Shown here: piece by piece, positions 44,440 to 55,971 of the stretch
Layout: every line of letters begins with the position of its first letter
How positions within the stretch are numbered: the first letter of the stretch is position 1
Source of the DNA: Leptodontidium sp. MPI-SDFR-AT-0119
Lineage: Eukaryota > Ascomycota > Leotiomycetes > Helotiales > Leptodontidiaceae
Direction: 5' to 3'
NCBI GenBank assembly: GCA_020726505.1
Contig: JAHLEZ010000014.1
Coordinates: 2,294,001-2,358,000, forward strand
Length of the DNA stretch: 64,000 nucleotides
Program-made: the position numbers and the translations under genes
The notes under the pieces: model-generated
What the model was told of the DNA's origin: nothing
Databases searched by the model: none
What the model saw: only the letters and a program-made list of their open reading frames with translations

Positions 44440-45278
44440 TCACTGCAACAGCCCCATAAAGAGATCCGATCTCTCGCCCGTCAATGACGTCTCATTGGCC
44501 GCCCAACAATTAACAGGCTTCCCCTTCCCCTCCGGCCTATAAATGACACTCGTACACCTCCGATTCCCAGGCCAGAAATTGATCCCAGCACAGATTTCTA
44601 TACAGTCATCCAGAGAATAGACGAACGCCGATCCGATATTGTTGATATCTGCATTCTGTCCGCAGAGTCTCGTGAAAGTCAATCCTGCGCCAGGTGGTAC
44701 GCCGCCGTTCTCGCCGGTCTGAAAGAGGGAGTTGTATGTTGTTCCGTTTTGGCAGTCTTTCGAGGGGGCGGGGAATGTAGTGGGTGAGGGCGTTGGTGAG
44801 GAGGTGGATGTGGATGTTTGTGTTGTTGAAGAGCTTCCTGATGCTGTGGAAAATTCTCCCACAGCGGTAGCTGAAGAAGTTGGAGAACTAACATGAGAGT
44901 CAGTTGGTATTTTCGGGGGGGGGGGGGGGGGGGGGGGTTGGATCCTATTGCAACATACCTTGCGCTGGAGCTATCACGATCTTTCCTCGCAGCCAACGAC
45001 CCTCCTACAGCTCCACCAACAGTCGCTGCAATGACAAGAGCGCAGATAACTCCTAGAATGATCCAGAATTTGGAAGCGCTCATGTCGCCGAGCCGTCGAC
45101 GAGATCCAATGCCAACCTCCATGATCTTTGGATTCACAGCATCCAGAGGCTTTTCATTCGGTGGGTACGGTCCAACGTATGGAACGGTCTCTGGTGCATT
45201 ATGGCCGTTATCGTGTAGAATCCTCTCAGGCGCATCGTGATAATGCGATCCAGGTCCGCCTACATTGTAACTCATCAT
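44440..45278 (-). CDS. Single-pass membrane protein with a Cys-containing outer domain
   Basis: Exons 45278-44959 and 44887-44440 with a 71-nt intron (GTATGT..TGAC..TAG), 255 aa. Residues 1-69 are polar and cytosolic (GSHYHDAPERILHDNG, PYPPNEKPLDAVNPK). One TM helix follows (FWIILGVICALVIAATVGGA), then a Ser/Thr-rich stalk (TASGSSSTTQTSTSTSSPT) and an outer domain of about 110 residues with six or so cysteines (CQNGTTYNS, FTRLCGQNADINN, YSLDDCIEICAGINFWPGN, RRCTSVIYRP, CWAANE). The cysteine spacing resembles PAN/apple-like folds seen in fungal wall-associated proteins. Most of the intron is a 23-nt C run on the sense strand. Role may be wall sensing or adhesion, by inference only. Confidence 0.75.
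44915..44937. repeat. 23-nt G homopolymer (C run in the transcript)
   Basis: Twenty-three consecutive G on the plus strand, inside the 71-nt intron of the minus-strand membrane-protein gene. It takes up a third of the intron, between donor and branch site. Confidence 0.9.
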
Positions 45279-46224
45279 GGATGATCGAGCCTAGACCTTT
45301 CGGATATCGGCGCGAAGTACGTTGGCGAACGACCGGAAAAGTGGAACTTAGGGGGGAAGTGGTAACTTAACAGAGGGAGAGATAGAGTCCAAAAGAAGCG
45401 CGAAAGGGGCTCGGCGGCTACTGAAATTGGTTCGCGTCTCAGCATTTTGATAAATTGGATGGAAATAGACGGACGAATGAGATTCACTGGCTCGTAACTG
45501 CTCGCTAGTTGTGCACAGGAGCTGAAAGCCTTGTGTTGCGGCGCAGTAGTTGGGGGCCGTTCGGCGCTATATATAGATCTGTGCTGTTGAGCTATGTTCA
45601 TGGAGTTTGTTATAGATGAACAGAAAAGTACGGAATTACTTTCAGTCAGACTTGACTTTGGCCAGGCACCCATGAGAAGGAAATCAGAAGTTGGTCCTTT
45701 TATCGCGACGAAATTCGACCCTGCGGAACGTTTCTCATGACGCCATGAAGGAACTTACTAGAGCCGGGTGAAATGGACGATCCTGTATGCCGACTGGTTG
45801 ACTGATGTAAGTGGGAACTTGATGAGATGGTGAAAGCAGCAGGAGGTAAAATAGAAAGACAAATTTCGAATCACACGACAACCACGATTTCTCAGTGGAG
45901 CAAAAAGGACAAGGAGAGCACAGTTAACAAATTTCATAGAATCAAACTGAGAACGAGAATAAACCAAGGCCCCAGAACTATAGGAGCAGCTGGTTGGGCT
46001 TCCAAAAGATGTTAATTGACCGGAGCAGGATATGATGCACCAACACTTGGACAAATGACCAAACAGAACTGTTAACGAAAGCCATGAAGTAGAGAAGGTT
46101 ACTAGCAAATGCACTGAGTGACGCTGTTGAATACTACATACCAGGAGCGCAACGCCGAGGCAGCTCCAATTGCGCAAGCATATGTAATACAAGCCAAAAA
46201 ACATGAGCGCCCATGTTCCCTCGA
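45279..46224. other. Intergenic
   Basis: Promoter of the membrane-protein gene and 3' region of the taxilin gene. A hydrophobic minus frame (45758-46228) has no start-region logic or domain and is not called. Confidence 0.45.
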
Positions 46225-48147
46225 TCAATGCTTAATGCCATTTGCAGCAGCAGCAACCACACCATTTGTCGTAGCAGTGAGGGATGGCGGGGGAAGTGGT
46301 CCAAACGTCTTCGGTCCCTCAAGATGCACAATCTCCTCCTCGGTATCCTCATTATAATCGCCATCACTCCCGTCATCCCCTTCCTCCTCCTCTCCGTCCC
46401 CATCCTCGCCTTCTTCGTCCTCGTAGTCGTACTCGCTTTCGGTGTTTTCCAAGTCGCCCTCGACGTACTCCCCTTCCGTACTGCCTTCCGCCATTGCTGC
46501 CATTCCACCAGCTACGCCTCTCCCTTGCTTCTGCATCTGGTTGATGATACTTGTCAGCTTCTCGTTCTTCTTCCTTAACGAGTCCATCTCCATGTTCGTC
46601 TTCGATCTCTCCTCTGCCATCTTAAGGATATTTTGATTCGTTAAATCATGCTTCCTCGTCAAGGTCATGTTATCCTTCTCAAGACGTTTCGTCTTTTTGG
46701 ACATCTCCTCCATCTCTTTACGGAAAGTTAAAAATAGATCATTGCTGTTATTGAGCGTATCCTCCACCTGAGTGGTATTAGTCCACGTTATGTGTATATA
46801 TATATGTGAGATATGGGGGATAAATATAATTTCGGAAAAAATACTGATCACGGCATTGAAACGTACCTGTTTGAATTTCTCAACGTAGATGTTGAGCTGG
46901 CTCCGCAGCTCGGTTTCAGTCTTCGAAAATGTCAGAACTTGTGAATTCAAAGTCCGAGACCTCGTAACCTCGGCCTCTGCTAGCTTCCTTTCACGGTCAA
47001 ATCTCGCCATGTTGTACTGAACCTCGAGTTCTTTCGACCGTAGAAGAGAGTGAAAATGCAGTTCTCGAAGCTCGTACTGATCGATCAACGACTTGAATCG
47101 TTGTTTGAACCTGAAATGTACATTAATGCATGTTCGTTGTGATTTGGAAGAGCAACAAACAGTTCTTCAACTTCGATATTGACCACCTGCGCTCGAGGAT
47201 AATCCTTTGCCTCTTGGTATTCCTGAAGTTGCCATAACACTTGCTTGAATTTCTCATCCCAGGCGGCATGATTCTCCTTTTCTGCATCTTGCATTGTCTT
47301 GTTCTCGGACTAAGCCAGGTCAGTATCTCCGCTCCACAGGACCTGTCCCCAGGCGACGGACCTTGAGACGGTTGTTTTCCCGCTGCAGCTCCCTGCACAG
47401 CTTCTCAAGCTTTTCCTTCAAGGTGTTGGTCTTGCTGAAGTCGGCTCTTGCATGGTCTCTTTCCTTCTGCAACTGATCGCCCCGCTTCTTGTTCTTTTGG
47501 TTGTCTCTTTCCAACCTCTTCATAGACGTGAACAAATCGCTGACTCGTTTGTGTAGCACCTCAATCTTCTGCAAGTCGTCGGTTTTCGCTGTTAGGTTAT
47601 TCAGTTCCCGGTTGTACTTTTTCAGTTCTCGCTCTGTACAATGTGTTAGTTAACGGTACCCGGATAGTGAGTGAGCAATATGCGAGCCTTGAACCCAGCA
47701 TTGTCACAGGAAGAACACAGCCCTGAAGCAGAGGAGTAGCCCGTCCAGCAAAATTCCTATGGAATAGGGCGCATCTGCAGGTACAAAGGTACCATCGAGG
47801 AGCGCAGTCTTCGCCTCTTTCGGGATCCACCTTGTGAATTATACACTCCAGACAGCGCAGGGCCGATTCTATCTCGTCCAACAGAGACCAGAGCACAATA
47901 GGGGAGACCAACCGATTTCTGCCTCCTGCTCCTTATCCCCAGCCGCATCGGACTCCAGTTGCGAAATCTTTGCGGCGATCAGATTTGAGGCTTCGTTCGG
48001 ATCCGTAGCTTTCTTCTTCCCCCCTTTCTTCGCAGCTCCCGACATCGCGTCATGGTGATGATGGTGGTGTCCATTCGTAAAGGCAGCATCGGCATGAGTG
48101 TGGTTCGCAGGTATTGATGGCGCCCTGGAGCTCGCAGCAGTCGACAT
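46225..48147 (-). CDS. Taxilin family protein
   Basis: Five exons, 48147-47913, 47633-47362, 47309-47161, 47110-46867 and 46767-46225, give 480 aa. Introns are 279, 52, 50 and 99 nt; phases all agree. The N-terminus is polar with HHHHHH and a Lys-rich KKGGKKK. The central ~300 residues are the taxilin coiled coil: ELKKYNRELNNL, KIEVLHKRVSDLFTSMKRLE, KLEKLCRELQRENNRLK followed by SENKTMQ, and the conserved FKQRFKSLIDQYELRE and REMEL-like ELRSQLNIYVEKFKQVEDT block joined over introns. The tail is highly acidic (DEEGEDGDGEEEEGDDGSDG). Animal taxilins bind syntaxins and ribosome-nascent chain factors; fungal function is little known. It faces the presequence-protease gene over 716 bp. Confidence 0.92.
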
Positions 48148-48863
48148 GGTTGTTGGGGCGTAAGAACGACGACGGTCGTCGTGAAGACTTTCCTTTCCTT
48201 TCCTGTCGGAGCAGAGCTGGCTGGCGCGAGCACCGCAGGTAGTCGACGATGATTAGGTTTCGGCGCAAGGATTAGCTCGTGTTCATGTAGCTTCGTGTTC
48301 CCATCGACTTGTACTCCTATCGTACCGACACTGCGTGACAGTCTCGTCGGTGGAGGAGAGGTGTTGCAGAAAGAGCGTAAATCGAATAGAGGCTAGCGGG
48401 CTTCGCGGCTGGGTGGGTGGGTGGTGGCCAGTCCAGTCCAGTTTCATAAAGCAGAAACCCGGCAAGTTAAATTGTGCCAGCGACGTCCCGCGGAGGATGG
48501 CAGAACAGCGGAGGAATATAAAAAAGAAACCGAGTTACCTTATGGTTTCTCTATTATGATAGCACGTCTATATGATTTCTTTTCCGGCCGGGTAGGCTGA
48601 AGCACGACTGGCTCTTATCCTTGTTGATTGGCCCCTCTTGACGTTCGCCATTTATGCACGCTCCAGTCTAATTAATGGTTCTGACGGCTTTCAGCGTTTA
48701 GGCGAGATGTGAAAATAAGTTCTAGTGGCCGCGAGGCAGGCAAGGCAAGGCAAGGCTTCAGATGAAGGCGACTTTTCATTTCTTTACATCTGTTCTCTAT
48801 ACTTGCGCATACGGACCAACTCCTGAAGCCCGTCTCAACTTTCGATACTGAAGTGCAGGCAGC
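48148..48863. promoter_or_regulatory. Divergent promoter: taxilin and Cym1
   Basis: 716 bp between the two start codons, no gene seen inside. GGCAAGGCAAGGCAAGG-type short repeats lie near 48736-48753. Confidence 0.5.
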
Positions 48864-51800
48864 ATGTTACGGAACGCATCGAAGGGAGCTGTGAGAAAGG
48901 CCGTCACAGAGCTCACTCAGTATCCCAAGCCTGGAGAGAAGTTGCATGGTTTCACTCTTGTCCGATCAAAACATGTCCCCGAGCTCGAGTTGACGGCCCT
49001 GCATCTGCAGCACGATAAGACCGGAGCAGACTATCTGCACGTTGCTAGGGAAGACAAGAACAATGTCTTCTCCATCGGCTTCAAGACGAATCCACCCGAC
49101 GATACGGGGGTACCGCATATCCTCGAGCATACGACGTTATGTGGGAGTGAAAAGTAGCCTCGCCCTTCCAGACTAAGTGACCTATACTGACTGCTGCCAG
49201 GTATCCCATACGAGATCCATTTTTCAAGATGCTTCCACGGACACTGTCGAATTTTATGAATGCATTTACTGCCTCGGACCATACATTCTACCCCTTCTCG
49301 ACGACGAATGAGCAGGATTTCAAGAACTTGATGTCCGTATACCTCGATGCGACTTTACACCCACTGTTAAAGCAGAGCGACTTTACGCAGGAGGGCTGGA
49401 GGATAGGGCCCGAGAATCCCCAGGCTGCGCAAGCTGTGGATGGTGTAAAGCCAGAGGAGACCAAGCTCGTGTTCAAGGGTGTTGTTTACAACGAGATGAA
49501 GGGACAAATGTCAGATGCAGGATACTTGTACTACATCAGATTCCAAGATCACATCTTCCCGGCCATCAACAACTCAGGAGGAGATCCACAGAAGATTACC
49601 GACTTGACCTACGAGCAACTGAAGAAGTTCCATGCCGAACATTACCACCCAAGTAATGCCAAAGTTTTCACTTACGGTGATCTGCCTCTCGCCGACCATT
49701 TGATGGAAGTCAATGCCCAGCTGAGTGCATTCGATCGTATCCAAGGGGACTTTGAGATTCGAAGACCTATCGATTTGAGTGGTGGTCCCCAAAACGTCAC
49801 TGTTGCTGGACCCGTGGATCCTTTAGTGGACAAAGATATGCAGTACAAGACCTCAACTTCGTGGTTGATGGGAGACGCAACCAACATCCTGGAACAGTTC
49901 TCACTTGGAATCATGTCTGCTCTCCTGATGGATGGATATGGGTCACCACTCTATCGGAACTTGATTGAAGCTGGTCTTGGAACGGATTGGAGTCCAAATA
50001 GTGGCTTTGACAATTCCGGACGAATTGGCATTTTCTCTATTGGACTCACTGGCGTTAAAGAAGCAGATGTTCCTAAAGTCAAGGAGGCCATCCGGAAAAC
50101 TTTCGAAGAGGTTCACGCAATTGGATTCGAAAAGTCCAAGATTGATGGGTATCTTCATCAATTGGAAATCAGTTTGAAACACAAAACCGCCAAATTTGGC
50201 ATGGGACTGATGCAGAGAATCAAACCACAATGGTTCGAGGGAGTTGACCCCTTCGAGTCACTTGCCTGGAATGACACAGTCTCGGCATTCGAGACAGAAC
50301 TCGCAAAAGGAGGGTATCTGGAGGGACTGATGGAGAAATACTTGTTGAATGACAATACTTTGACATTCACGATGACGCCTTCAACAACATATGGCGAAGA
50401 GCTAGTTGCAGAAGAAGCTGCCCGGCTTGCAGGAAAGATTGCCGAGGTCACAGCAAAGGCCGGAGGTGAAGCAGAAGCTCGTGCACAGCTCGAAAAAAGA
50501 GAGGCAGAACTTCTCGTGGAACAAGGAAAATCAAATACCGAAGATTTGAGCTGTCTGCCAACAGTGTACGTCAAGGATATTCCTCGGCAAAAGGAAATCG
50601 TAGAAGTACGAGATTCCAAGATCGGCGATGTCAGCGTTCAATGGCGAGAAGCGCCCACAAATGGCCTTACCTATTTCCGAGCAGTCAACAACTTTGAGAA
50701 TCTTCCGGAGGAGCTGAGATCTTTGATCCCTCTCTTCACGGATTCTATTATGCGACTTGGAACCAAGGACACCACGATGGAACAGCTTGAAGATCTCATC
50801 AAATTGAAGACTGGAGGGATATCTGCATCCTACTCTGCCTCTTCATCTCCCCTGGACTTCAGGTCTTCAACCGAAGGAATGAGTTTCGCAGGAACAGTTT
50901 TGGACAGGAACGTGTCTGACATGTTCAATCTGCTTCAAAAGCTTGTCCTAGACACCGACTTTGATAGCTCTGAAGCTCAAGGTCGTATCAGGCAGCTCTT
51001 GCAGGGTTCTGCAGATGGTGCTGTCAACAACATTGCATCTTCGGGGCATGTATACGCCAGAAGCTACGCAGAAGCAGGCCTTACGAATTACTTCCGAATC
51101 AAAGAACAAGTCAGTGGACTGTCCCAAGTAAAGCTTGTCACATCATTGGCATCAAGACCAGAGTCAGAAGGGCTTGCCGATGTCATTGAAAAACTGAAGG
51201 CTATTCAGAAATTAGCATTGTCGGGATCAGGCACTTTCCGCGCCGCCATAACGTGCGGCTCAGAAGGTGTCTTAACGAATGAAGCGGCTCTCGGGAAATT
51301 CCTCTCCTCGCTTCCCAAGACTGAAGGGACAACTCTCAAGAGTCCCCAGCCGGACTTTTCGAGGAACACCAAGACCTTCTTCCCACTTCCGTACCAGGTA
51401 TATTATGGTGCACTTGCGCTTCCAACGGTTTCTTACACATCCCCCGCTGGTGCACCTCTCCAGATTCTTTCGCAATTGCTCACTCACAAGCATCTGCATC
51501 ACGAGATCCGCGAGAAGGGTGGCGCATATGGTGGAGGCGCTTATTCGCGCGGGCTAGACGGTGTCTTTGGTTTCTACTCCTACAGAGACCCCAACCCGCT
51601 GAATACCATGTCCATCATGCGTAATGCAGGACAATGGGCTGTAGAGAAGCAGTGGGCAGACCGTGACCTTGAGGAAGCCAAGCTCTCTGTTTTCCAGAGC
51701 GTAGACGCCCCTCAAGCTGTCAGTGACGAAGGCATGACTCGCTTCCTATCAGGCGTTTCGGATGAGATGCTCCAAGAGAGACGCGAGCGACTTCTGGATG

Positions 51801-52000
51801 TCACCAAAGACCAAGTGCGTGAAGCCGCGCAAAAGTATATTGTTGACCCTCTAGAGAAGGGCGAAGGCCGCATGGCTTTCCTCGGCGAGAAGAAATCGTG
51901 GGTTGATGGGACCTGGGAGACCCAAGATATGGGCATCTCTTCTCAGCAGCCTGAAATCATGGATGAGGAGGATGTTCAACAAGTTGCTTTGGGCTCATGA
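48864..52000 (+). CDS. CYM1: Mitochondrial presequence protease (Cym1/PreP, M16C)
   Basis: Exons 48864-49153 and 49201-52000 with a 47-nt intron (weak donor GTAGCC, acceptor CCAG), 1029 aa. Without the intron the frame ends three bases after SEK, at a TAG. The N-terminus is basic and amphipathic ([19 protein letters not shown]), fitting a mitochondrial presequence. The inverted zinc motif HILEH is at residues 85-89, with the downstream glutamate in [10 protein letters not shown]. Flanking family blocks are [31 protein letters not shown] and, in the C-terminal half, [19 protein letters not shown] with the substrate-binding Arg/Tyr. The enzyme degrades cleaved presequences and short unfolded peptides in the matrix as a two-halved clamp. 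Length matches fungal Cym1 (about 1000 aa). Confidence 0.95.
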
Positions 52001-54051
52001 TTATGATACCCTTGTACATTTATGTGTATATATTTGTATGATATTGTATTCCTCTCCCAGGTGGCATAGTTTGATTAGTAGAAGAAGCTCAAGTGAGTGA
52101 TTTCCTAGTTAGATTGGCATTGAAGCAGTTGGGAAAGGGGAGTATCACACTTCTGAGAAGAATTGCCTCACTTATCGTTTAGTCAGGTAGGCGAGTCTTT
52201 TTGCGTCCGCAAACACCTCAGCGAGATGTTTGGGTATTTAGCACAAAGTCCGAGGGCTCGAGATCTTCCTGGTCTTTTCACAGGATCGACGCTGTGTAAC
52301 GTTGATAATCTCGATCTGCTGGTCGGCTTTCCCCCTATCTGTTGGAGTTCATTCCGATTTCGAACTTGTTATCTCTTACCCCTCTCCCCTTCACTCCCGA
52401 AGGACATTGACCTTAGCACGCGCTACGAACAGATTACCACGTCTCCAGCGCATTCAGTAGCTGGCAGATCACAAGTCATGCTTCCGAGGAGGCTAGCGCA
52501 AGAGCAAAAGGCGCGATTGAACCAAGAAACCAGGCCCTCACCCGGTCGTGTGTATCTGGAATCGCGAATCTCCGTCTTATTTCAGAGCTGTCTTCCTGGA
52601 GTTGTGGGATGGCGGACTAAAGATGTGAGGACATTGGATGTGGTGATGCGAGGTCGTGGTGATGTTGAAGGGGCTGAGGTTTGAGACAAGAATCAGCAAG
52701 CAGGCACTGCAGTGCACGGAAAGGGGCTGTGTTGATGCAGATGTTATGCAGATGTGCTTCTGGGCTTGCACAGCTCAACCTCATTGGTATATCAAGCCTC
52801 CAGACATGCAACAACCTGCAATAAACTTGAAGTAGAAGCCCTCAATACGATAAGTTATGTGTGTTGGCACACATGTCTGGCTGCATCGCCTATGTTTCAT
52901 GTTCTGGACCTCGATACTCACGTGCGTTGGGCTGAACATACCCCTGACAGAGCCAAAGCCATTGCGTCATATCAATAGAGAAATTCAGGTACACGAGAAC
53001 CAGCAGCATGAATAATTGCTGCTGCTATTGCTATTGCTATTTTAAGGGTTGACTCTTGAAGCCTGCAAGGGACAGAGGAACTGCTGGTCTTGTATTATGA
53101 TCCACAGCCATCAGGAAAGTCAATAGGTAATAGCATCAATAATAGTAAATCGCTCACCGCAACTATCTTGCATTGTGCTCGTGCTTCTCAGGCCCTCAAC
53201 TGCGTGATTTTTGGTGAATGGCTGGCAGGGGGGATTGCATCGCGGCTAAACCCCCCACTAGCGCTCATCGCCCACCAAAAATTCATTCCTCCTCTCCTCC
53301 GCGACCTCTCCGCAATCTTCGATTTCGAAGAACCTCCCTCCTATTTCCGTCCTCCACACCATCAACCCAAAGCTCACAGCGTGCCCCAATCACTATTGCC
53401 TGTCTATCACGGTAGACAGCATACACTCCACGGATCTGGTAAGTGCTATTCATAGCCATCGCCCAAACCAAAGAAGCGGTGCGGTCGGTGGTGATTCACT
53501 GTTTACTGCCACTTTGCCCAAGCTTGGCATCTACCTCTCTCCTCCTCACCTGTTCAAAAGGACCGGCTTGAGCCATTTCAAGAAAGCATAGCTAACAAGA
53601 ATTTCCTCACAGATTCGTCGATCCAGCAAAAACCCCTCTCTAGACTTTGCCTTTGGTCACCTCAAAGGCGCCCTTTACACCACGGCTCCAGTCTCTGATC
53701 AAGATTACTCTCTACGACCAAACCGACACATCATCAACACACTACCTCCTCCTTCTGCTGCTATCTACTAAGCAGCTTGAGCGCTTTTTGTTCGACTTGT
53801 CGTACAATACCCCAGTTCCGTCCCCAACTTCTCAGCTGCCGCATAGGACGGGTTTAGAGGGCCTTCCTCTCGTCGAGGAAGAGTCAAGCCGACCTCGTCA
53901 GATCAGTGCAGGATCTGATCGATACAGACCTCCCTAATACTCCTTCAAAATACCAGTGAGTTGCCTTCTCAGTTCTCCCTGCCTGTGGCCTACCTGGCTA
54001 ACCTTCGCAAAGCAGAATAACCGCAAACAACCCTCAATCTTCTACGAGGAT
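52001..54051. other. Intergenic and ornithine decarboxylase leader
   Basis: No gene is supported in 52001-53500; frames at 52163-52684 lack a domain. From about 53580 to the decarboxylase start the plus strand has no ATG at all. A likely leader intron runs from GTGAGT (53955) to CAG just before 54015. Confidence 0.5.
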
Positions 54052-55452
54052 ATGTCACCTTCCGCCATCGCAACCTTTGAAACCCAACCCAGTCTTACGA
54101 ATATCCATTCGTATTATGAGGACGCAAAGAGTTCTTATGTTGAAGAGAGCAGGAATAACAATAACTATGGCGTGAACAATCCAAAGAAACTCATTGGAGA
54201 AGCTCTGAAGGAGCGAATTGAGACCATCGATCATGATGCCTGCGAGCCCGGCGACGAAGATGCTTTCTTCGTAGCTGATCTCGGCGAGGTCTACAGACAG
54301 CACATGCGTTGGAAGATGAACTTGCCCCGAGTCAAGCCATTCTATGGTAAGCCAGGCCTCTGCGACAATGCATGAAATGCTAACCATTTTGTAGCGGTCA
54401 AATGCAACCCTGATCAACGCATCATCCAACTCCTGGCGGCACTTGGCACTGGCTTTGACTGTGCCTCCAAGGCCGAAATTGAACAAGTCATCAAAGCTGA
54501 CGTTGACCCGAGCCGCATTATCTACGCCCAGCCATGCAAGACCAACTCCTACGTCCGCTACGCTGCCAACAACAATGTCAAGCAGATGACTTTCGACAAT
54601 GCAGACGAGCTCCACAAGGTCAAGAAGCTCTTCCCAGGAGCCGAGCTGTTCTTACGTATCTCCACCGACGACTCCTCCAGCTTGTGCCGTTTGAGCCTCA
54701 AGTTCGGAGCTGCTATGGACTCTACCGATGGACTATTGGCTCTTGCCAAGGAACTCGATCTCAATGTCGTTGGAGTCAGTTTCCATGTTGGCTCAGGAGC
54801 ATCCGATCCTCTTGCTTTCATGAAAGCCGTCCAGGATGCCCGCACTGTCTTCGACCAAGCCTCTGCTCACGGCTTCTCATTGCACACCCTCGACGTTGGC
54901 GGAGGATTCGTAAGCGAGACATTTGAGGCCATGACCAGCGTCCTTCGCCAAGCCCTCGACGAATATATGCCTAGCCACATCAACATCATCGGAGAGCCCG
55001 GACGATACTACGTCTCGTCAGCATTCACGCTGGCCTGCCACATCATTGCCCGCCGTACCATCGAGGACCCCATCAGCCACGAGAAGAGCTACATGGTCTA
55101 CCTCAACGACGGCCTCTACGGCAACTTCTCCAGCATCATGTTCGACCACCAAAACCCCATCGCTCAAGTCCTCCGCACCGGCGACCGCACCTACTTCAAC
55201 AACGTCGCTGCTCAGGAATCCGTCGATGGAACAGAGTACTCGATCTGGGGTCCTACTTGTGACGGCATCGATCGTATTTCCGAGAGCATCCGCTTTGATC
55301 ACACTCTCGATGTCGGTGACTGGCTTTACTTCGAGGGGATGGGCGCTTACACCAAGTGCTCCGCCACTCGATTCAACGGCTTCAGCGATGCTCACGATGT
55401 CATCTACGTCGCCAGCGAGCCTGGTGCACGAGCTTTGTTAGGCATGAACTAG
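54052..55452 (+). CDS. Ornithine decarboxylase
   Basis: Exons 54052-54346 and 54395-55452 with a 48-nt intron (GTAAGC..GCTAAC..TAG), 450 aa. Lysine 101 in PFYAVKCNPD is the PLP lysine; this motif is split by the intron, between the two bases of the Ala codon. Other landmarks are GFDCASKAEIEQVI, the PLP-binding FHVGSGA, GGGF (in TLDVGGGFVSETFE), GEPGRYYV, and the C-terminal catalytic WGPTCDGID with cysteine 387 (383-391). It makes putrescine from ornithine, the first step of polyamine synthesis, in the cytosol as a dimer. The long N-terminal part (first ~70 aa) is typical of fungal ODC. Polyamine control through antizyme is known for the family. The ATG-free leader is noted separately. Confidence 0.95.
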
Positions 55453-55971
55453 AATTTTGGAGACTCTCTGAATTAGCTATCGTCATTCTAAGTACACGCT
55501 TGATGGGTAGTTTTTAGGTATAGAGTTTCCAATTAGTTCGCCATAATTTTTTGCGTGGGGTTTGTGGAGAGAGAAAAACGACAAGAAAAGAAGATGAGAA
55601 GTCTTAGATTTCCTTTCGGTTGATGGCTATTCTAGCTCTTTTGGTCGGGTGGACTAGATTTGAGATGCGAATTCAAAATGCGTTCATTTCATCCTTGGAC
55701 TTTTATTAGATGTGACAGTTAGTGAACTGAGAGTTGGTGTATAGTGAGCTGTGAAATTTGGTATCATTGTTCGTATCTCTTCGCTTCAGTGTAGAGTTTC
55801 ATCCATGTCTATGTAGGTATCAATAATCTAAGATATGCACCGCCTGCCGTCCCAAATGCCCTAGAACGCCACCACCACCGGGGACCTCCCAAGACCATGC
55901 AATTGCCCAACCAGCATACACTCCTCTATTTACTTTCCCTCCTACAACCGCTTATCACCCCATCTTCCCAA
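55453..55971. other. Intergenic between convergent genes
   Basis: Shared 3' region of ornithine decarboxylase (+) and the exonuclease gene (-). No gene seen. Confidence 0.5.

Noticed and set aside
45758..46228. Hydrophobic 156-codon minus frame
   Set aside because: No domain, no plausible start context, and it overlaps the 3' end of taxilin; composition alone explains the hydrophobicity.
53647..53937. 96-codon upstream frame in the ornithine decarboxylase leader
   Set aside because: It has no ATG and no similarity I recognise; treated as leader.
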